Shown here piece after piece: positions 59,326-64,000 of a stretch of 64,000 nt of DNA. The position numbers and the translations under genes were made by a program. The notes under the pieces are model-generated. The model was given only the letters and a program-made list of their open reading frames with translations, had not been told where the DNA came from and did not search any database. Source of the stretch: Gnetum montanum (Eukaryota; Streptophyta; Gnetopsida; Gnetales; Gnetaceae); assembly GCA_015680685.1 (NCBI GenBank), contig MNCI01006905.1, positions 16,662 through 80,661 on the forward strand, in the 5' to 3' direction. Position 1 is the first letter of the stretch. Every line of letters begins with the position of its first letter.

Positions 59326-62300
59326 CTAGTTAGAAGTTGGTTATGAGAATAAGTAGTTATGGAGGAAAAAAACTAGAAATATTGAAATTCAAGTTAAGTG
59401 ATGTGTTAAGAAATCATAATGATTTGTAAATAGAGGATATTTATATGAAATAGTTAATTAGTTAGACACTATATATGCAAGTAAGAGTGCAAGGAATAAA
59501 ACATGGGCTAATAAGTTGTTGAACATAAAAGAGTAGAAAGATCATAATATAGTAGAAGGCTAAAGTAAAACCATGGATCAAGTTCATGAGTAGATGAAGA
59601 TCCTAAAGAAAACTTATAAATAATGTCAGAGTCTCCTATGATGTCAATAGATAAAAAGAATGGCACTCAACATCATCCACTTCTTGAACATTGTATAGAG
59701 TATATTATATCCATACTCCTATGAATGGAAGATAAGATAGCTTAGTTGCTATGAAATTCAAAGAAAATTGAAGATCCTAAAAGAGGATGCATGGATTAAA
59801 AAAGACAAGACAACAACAAAAATGGGAAAGTAAGAAGATCCTAAAACTAGAACTAAATACCCAAATATAAGTCCCATTATCTTAATTCCTAAAGGACTAA
59901 TTACTTTAAATCCTATTATCGAAGATTACATGATGCTAAGTCCATGTTTCGTAATGTATAAATGAAATAAGCTAAGTTAATATAAGAATTAACCTAAACT
60001 TTGTAAGATCATTCTATGAAAAGAAAAAAATAAATGGGATATTTTCAAAATAACCTTTTATGATACAAATGATCACAACCTTAAGCATTAATTGCTCTAC
60101 TAATAACATAAGTGATCATAAATACCATGAATGAACATAAAGAAATCCCAAAATTCATAATCTAGAGCAAGAATTAAGAACAATTTTATAGAAAGAATTT
60201 AAGTGTACTAAAAAAATGATTTTTTGCACATTCCATTATGGATTTCCATTTGCAAATCCTAAGAAACCCATTCATACTATTTTTTTGAGTGCCAATATTA
60301 AGAACAAGATGAATCTAGAGAAAAGGATTAACTATGATATAGTTCTAGGAAGTAAGAAAGTCTATGTCACACTACATATAAGTCCTATTTGAGGAAGTCT
60401 TAAGATAAAGCACATAATCACTTATAATTCAAATTTCCTACAATAGAGACTAGAATCAAAAGTATTCAACAAGTTGAAGGTAGTTAGCATGGATAGCTAT
60501 GCATAATTTTAGCTTTATGCATTAAAATTTATGACTAATGAAGAAATGAACAAGTCACTACAGACATATTCTAATGTAGTAATGAAAATTTATATTGGTA
60601 AGTCCATTTGTGTGTTAGTCTCAAAAGAAATCATTTATTTTATTATCAATGATAAGAATTTTTATCTACCATTCATTGATACATGCTTAATTGATCATGA
60701 AGTCCTAGTGCATACATTTCTTTCCAAGAAAGTCCTATAAGAATGTAGGTCACAATCTTAGGTAAATACAAACCTACTGGAAGAACCTCTTTGTTCTATA
60801 GATAAAATTTATAATGCACTAATGGATTATATTAATCATCATATTATAGTCTAGTGGGGTATCATTAAGATCTTGTACTATATTCAAGCCTGCGACTTGA
60901 AGTGCACATGGACAAGAAGTATAGTATATAATTTCTATCATCAACCTACAAAGGTAAAAGAAGGTACAAGTAGTAAATTTTATTTCATAGGACTTATCAA
61001 ACTACTGGCACAATGATATTGCATGGGAGTTCAAGTTATGATCATGCATAGTAATCCCTATTTTTTAGCAGAAAGTGAGGTTATTAACTTGACTAACAAG
61101 AACCAAATAATATATAAGGAAATAACAATCATAATCTAAAGGAAAAAAATTTATTAAGAATTATACATCGTCAAGGTAATGGCTCATACATCAAATAAGT
61201 GCACCTTGACACTTACTTCTCAAGACAAGGGAGCTATGAAGAAGCCAAGAAATTTATCAATTATGCAGAAGTATATATTTGGCAAAGAGAAAGTCATAGG
61301 GGATGCGTTTCTTCCTATCCCTCATCCTAACTACTCTAATAATGTAGACATTAAGTCATATATAGGCTTTTTAGTCCCAAATGCCACTACTTTAGCTGGT
61401 CTTCATTAATGGATAAACATGATTAAATCATCATAGAGTCTAAGGACGTGTGTCAACTTAATAACTACTGATGTCTATAAATTATTAGAAGTACAAAATT
61501 ATTTTTCCTACATAAAATTTCCTTATATGTATGAATGGAATAATAATAAGATATTTTTTGGAAAATCTTTTTGAAGACTAGAGTAAGGATGCAAATGTGG
61601 AAATTAAGAAAGGACCTTAGTATCGGTTGAACAAAACATACAAAATATGAGCTTGTAAGAGCTACAATATATATTTATGTTGAATCTATGACTAATTATG
61701 CAATATTTAGGCAATTAATATATAGTAAAGATTATTAAATTTTAGTGGCTATCAAAAATTTATCATTGATAGAGAAGAAGAAAGAAGAATGAGAAACTAG
61801 TTTGCAAACACAAATTAGTAAATATGATAAAATGAAATGATATTTTTAGTAATTTTCTTAGATGGTGGAATACTATAAAGCATATATCAAGTCTAAATTA
61901 CAACTATTAGATCAAGGACTTATTCAAATAGCTCTAACTCTGAAGAAGAAGAAAAAGAAAATTATGAAGATTAAGGAATAATACTTACAAGAAGTTAAAG
62001 GACAAAGCTCAGAAGCTGAAGCAAGAAGTTAAATATATTTATACAATCAATTAAGAGTTAGTAATAGAGCATCAAAAACTTTAGGTTAACATCTAGGAAG
62101 CTAAGGAGAGGATGTATGCTATAAATTCAACTATAAAGACATACAAAGAGCAAATCATCTTCAAAGAAGAAGAATAAGTAAAGACTTTCAATATAGAATT
62201 AGAAGAGTCATGAAAAGAATTAAAATAGCTCAAGTCATTCATGAAGTAGCAAGAGCAAGAAACACCAAAAGTAGAAGTACTTACTTCTTCCATAATCATG
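59326..62300 (+). pseudogene. Degenerate internal region of a plus-strand reverse-transcribing element, not recognised
   Basis: AT-rich with short plus-strand frames. The longest encode 69 residues at 60531-60740 (with KIYIGKSICVLVSKEIIYF) and 76 residues at 61179-61409. The text between them reads as broken protein (CDLKCTWTRSIVYNFYHQPT near 60890-60945; FYFIGLIKLLAQ near 60978-61015). A Lys/Glu-rich, probably coiled-coil stretch lies at 61930-62270. I do not recognise RT, protease or integrase. With a Met PBS it may be an LTR retrotransposon or an old endogenous caulimovirid-like copy. No choice can be made from the sequence alone. Confidence 0.35.
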
Positions 62301-63109
62301 CAAGAACATAAGAAAACTAGATATCTTGATTTAATAAAATAAGATTACATTCCATGATTTCATAGCCATAATCCAATTTATTCATAATCACTCAATGATG
62401 CTATAAAGCATAAGGTTGTAATATCATATAATGAATTTCCTCAATTCAAGGGATAGCCAAAAGAGAATCTCTTCGAAAAATTATGTTTGAGATCTTAACA
62501 TAGAAGCAAGAACACAAGAAGCATAGGCTAAACACACACATAATTAATCTTGAAGTACAACCATAATCATGCACTCACTTAATGTGCTCTCATGACATCT
62601 CTTGCTAACCTTATTAACTCTCATAACATATAAAACATGAAGCAAAATTAATATTTATTACAAACACCAAGAAAAAAAACCTTGAAAACTTTCCCCAAGC
62701 TTAACTTAAAGACCCTTGGCTATTTTCATCTTTTTCTCCCTTATTTAGATATTTTCCAATTTGGAATGGCTAATTCAAAATTTTTTTCTAGTTGTATGGG
62801 TCATCTTTGGCTTTCTCAAGATATGTCCTATAAAATTACAATAATTAAGAGTGTTATCTCTATCTGGTAGGAGACATCTTCCTAGAAGCTATGACATCTT
62901 GTATCTATGGGAGACATCTCTTAACAAGATAAGGCATCTCTTCATCCTTCTATTAGCCAAGATGTCTCTTTGATCTCCCACATGTCTTTCCTAAGCCTAT
63001 AAATATATAGAAACAATCTATAGGATGAAGAAAATGAAATCATAAGAGGTGTCCCTACACTAGCTCTTCCATCCTTCAAAAAGTAAACTCATGTAAATAA
63101 GAAAGTAGG
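62301..63109. other. AT-rich non-coding stretch with LTR-like features
   Basis: No gene. GAGACATCT motifs recur near 62870, 62920 and 62960. CCTATAAATATATAG at about 62997-63011 could be a TATA box. It may be the 3' LTR of the chromovirus to its right, or part of the plus-strand element. The limits are not visible. Confidence 0.35.
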
Positions 63110-64000
63110 GCTATAAAAGATCTCCACTTATTAAGTTTGGTCTCAAGGACCCATCCAACATCATTAGTGTATTGATCCTCCCAATGGATCAAGTATTCAT
63201 GTCTATTCACTCTTAAACTTTATGAAGCTTTTCTTCTTTGGAGTATGATTATCTTCCTCTACATTGAAGGTTTGGACTAATCAATAGCCCTCTTCAACTC
63301 ATTGATGCTACTCTATATGATTTCCTCATCAACTAATTCATGGTAATGCACAATATCTGTAATATTAAATATAAAGACATACTAACATTATTGGATCTGT
63401 CAATCTTAAAATCATTATCATTAATTTTGACCTTGATTCTAAAAGGAGCCATCTTCTTGGCCTTCAACATAAAGAATTTGACATCTCTCAATCTCTTCTT
63501 CCTCAGGTCCATCCTAACCAAATTACCAAAAATAAAATTTGTTTTCCTCTTACTCTCATTCCTCTTGAGAACTCTCTCTACAAACTTCTTCTTAAGATTT
63601 GATTTTACTTACCTGTGAAGATCCCTCATCTCTTTCACAAAATCAACATTGAGTTAAGCTTCTTTCTCAAAGCTCTTTAAATTATTCACCATCTTAGAAT
63701 AAAAACCATAATCACCTTAAATGGACTTTTATCAATGGTACCATAAAAAGCATTATTATATGAAAATTTAGCATGACACAACAAAATTTCCCATCAATTG
63801 GACTACTCATCATATAAATACCTTAACATGTTTAGCAAGAATGTATTTACCTCCTTTGTTTGACCATTAGATTATGAATGATACGCAATAGAAAAATCCA
63901 ACTTTTCATCTAAAATTTTCCAAAGGGACCTTCAAAAATGACTAATAAACATAAAGTCTCTATTACTAGTAATATTCAAAGAAATACCATGCAACTTCAA
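63110..64000 (-). pseudogene. pol: Chromovirus (Ty3/gypsy) integrase C-terminal half with chromodomain
   Basis: Minus strand from the window edge: SNRDFMFISHF, SIAYHSxSNGQTKEVN and FSYNNAFYGTIDKSPF are the end of the integrase catalytic core (64000-63640). KKFVERVLKRNESKRK and the module with MDLRKKRLRDVKFF, KKMAPFRIKVKINDN and FKIDRSNNVS (63620-63350) form the integrase C-terminal domain. Near 63230-63130, RHEYLIHWEDQYTNDVGWV is a chromodomain, the part thought to steer integration to chromatin marks. A stop separates the integrase C-terminus from the chromodomain, and other stops are present. RT and gag would lie right of the window. This family is unrelated to the Tat elements. Confidence 0.8.

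Overview
The window is repeat-dense, AT-rich nuclear DNA of a land plant. It holds decayed Ty3/gypsy LTR retrotransposons with short stop-riddled reading frames, no operons, tRNA-primed LTR elements and GT-AG introns. I see no intact host gene. The species cannot be fixed from the sequence; a large-genome plant such as a gymnosperm or fern is a guess.

Almost all of 1-58405 is one retrotransposon family inserted into itself, and every copy is transcribed from the minus strand. Pol carries two RNase H domains and gag-pro is separated from RT, which points to the Tat/Ogre clade. The primer-binding site matches the 3' end of plant tRNA-Asn as I recall it. Element A (1-3489) sits in the gag of element B (to 7051). 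B sits in the integrase of an older copy X (pol from 7052). X's antisense gene is broken by element C/D (18599-27062). A second pol-bearing unit, Y, follows at about 27880. Y's repeat array is broken by element E/F (35027-56005), a nearly complete copy of about 21 kb flanked by a direct repeat. E/F in turn contains a solo LTR, G (43340-44832). CpG content falls from A to X/Y, in agreement with this nesting order.

Layout of the most complete copy, E/F, read on its own (minus) strand: 5' LTR, tRNA-Asn PBS, repeat-rich leader, gag, protease, a candidate splice donor, a spacer of about 8.3 kb, a candidate splice acceptor, RT - RNase H - second RNase H - integrase, a 3' region with a minisatellite, PPT, 3' LTR. 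The spacer corresponds to the intron known from Ogre elements. Here it carries a plus-strand gene with several introns of its own.

That plus-strand gene is the main find. Two copies (X: 13970-18598 plus 27063-27540; E/F: about 45850-49450) share exon order, splice sites and protein similarity. The first part resembles an FCP1/NIF-type HAD phosphatase with a degenerate catalytic motif. A second part resembles plant transposon-associated domains (Transposase_32 or plant mobile domain type), followed by a basic and probably coiled-coil tail. Element-specific palindromic motifs recur in LTR U3 regions and 5' leaders, and in E/F also upstream of the antisense gene. This raises the possibility that the antisense product acts on these motifs. 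X and Y have a ~190/385-bp hairpin array in the same upstream position.

The right end (58406-64000) is different. It has a plus-strand LTR candidate followed by an initiator-Met-type PBS and unrecognised degenerate sequence, then a minus-strand chromovirus integrase with chromodomain (63110-64000).
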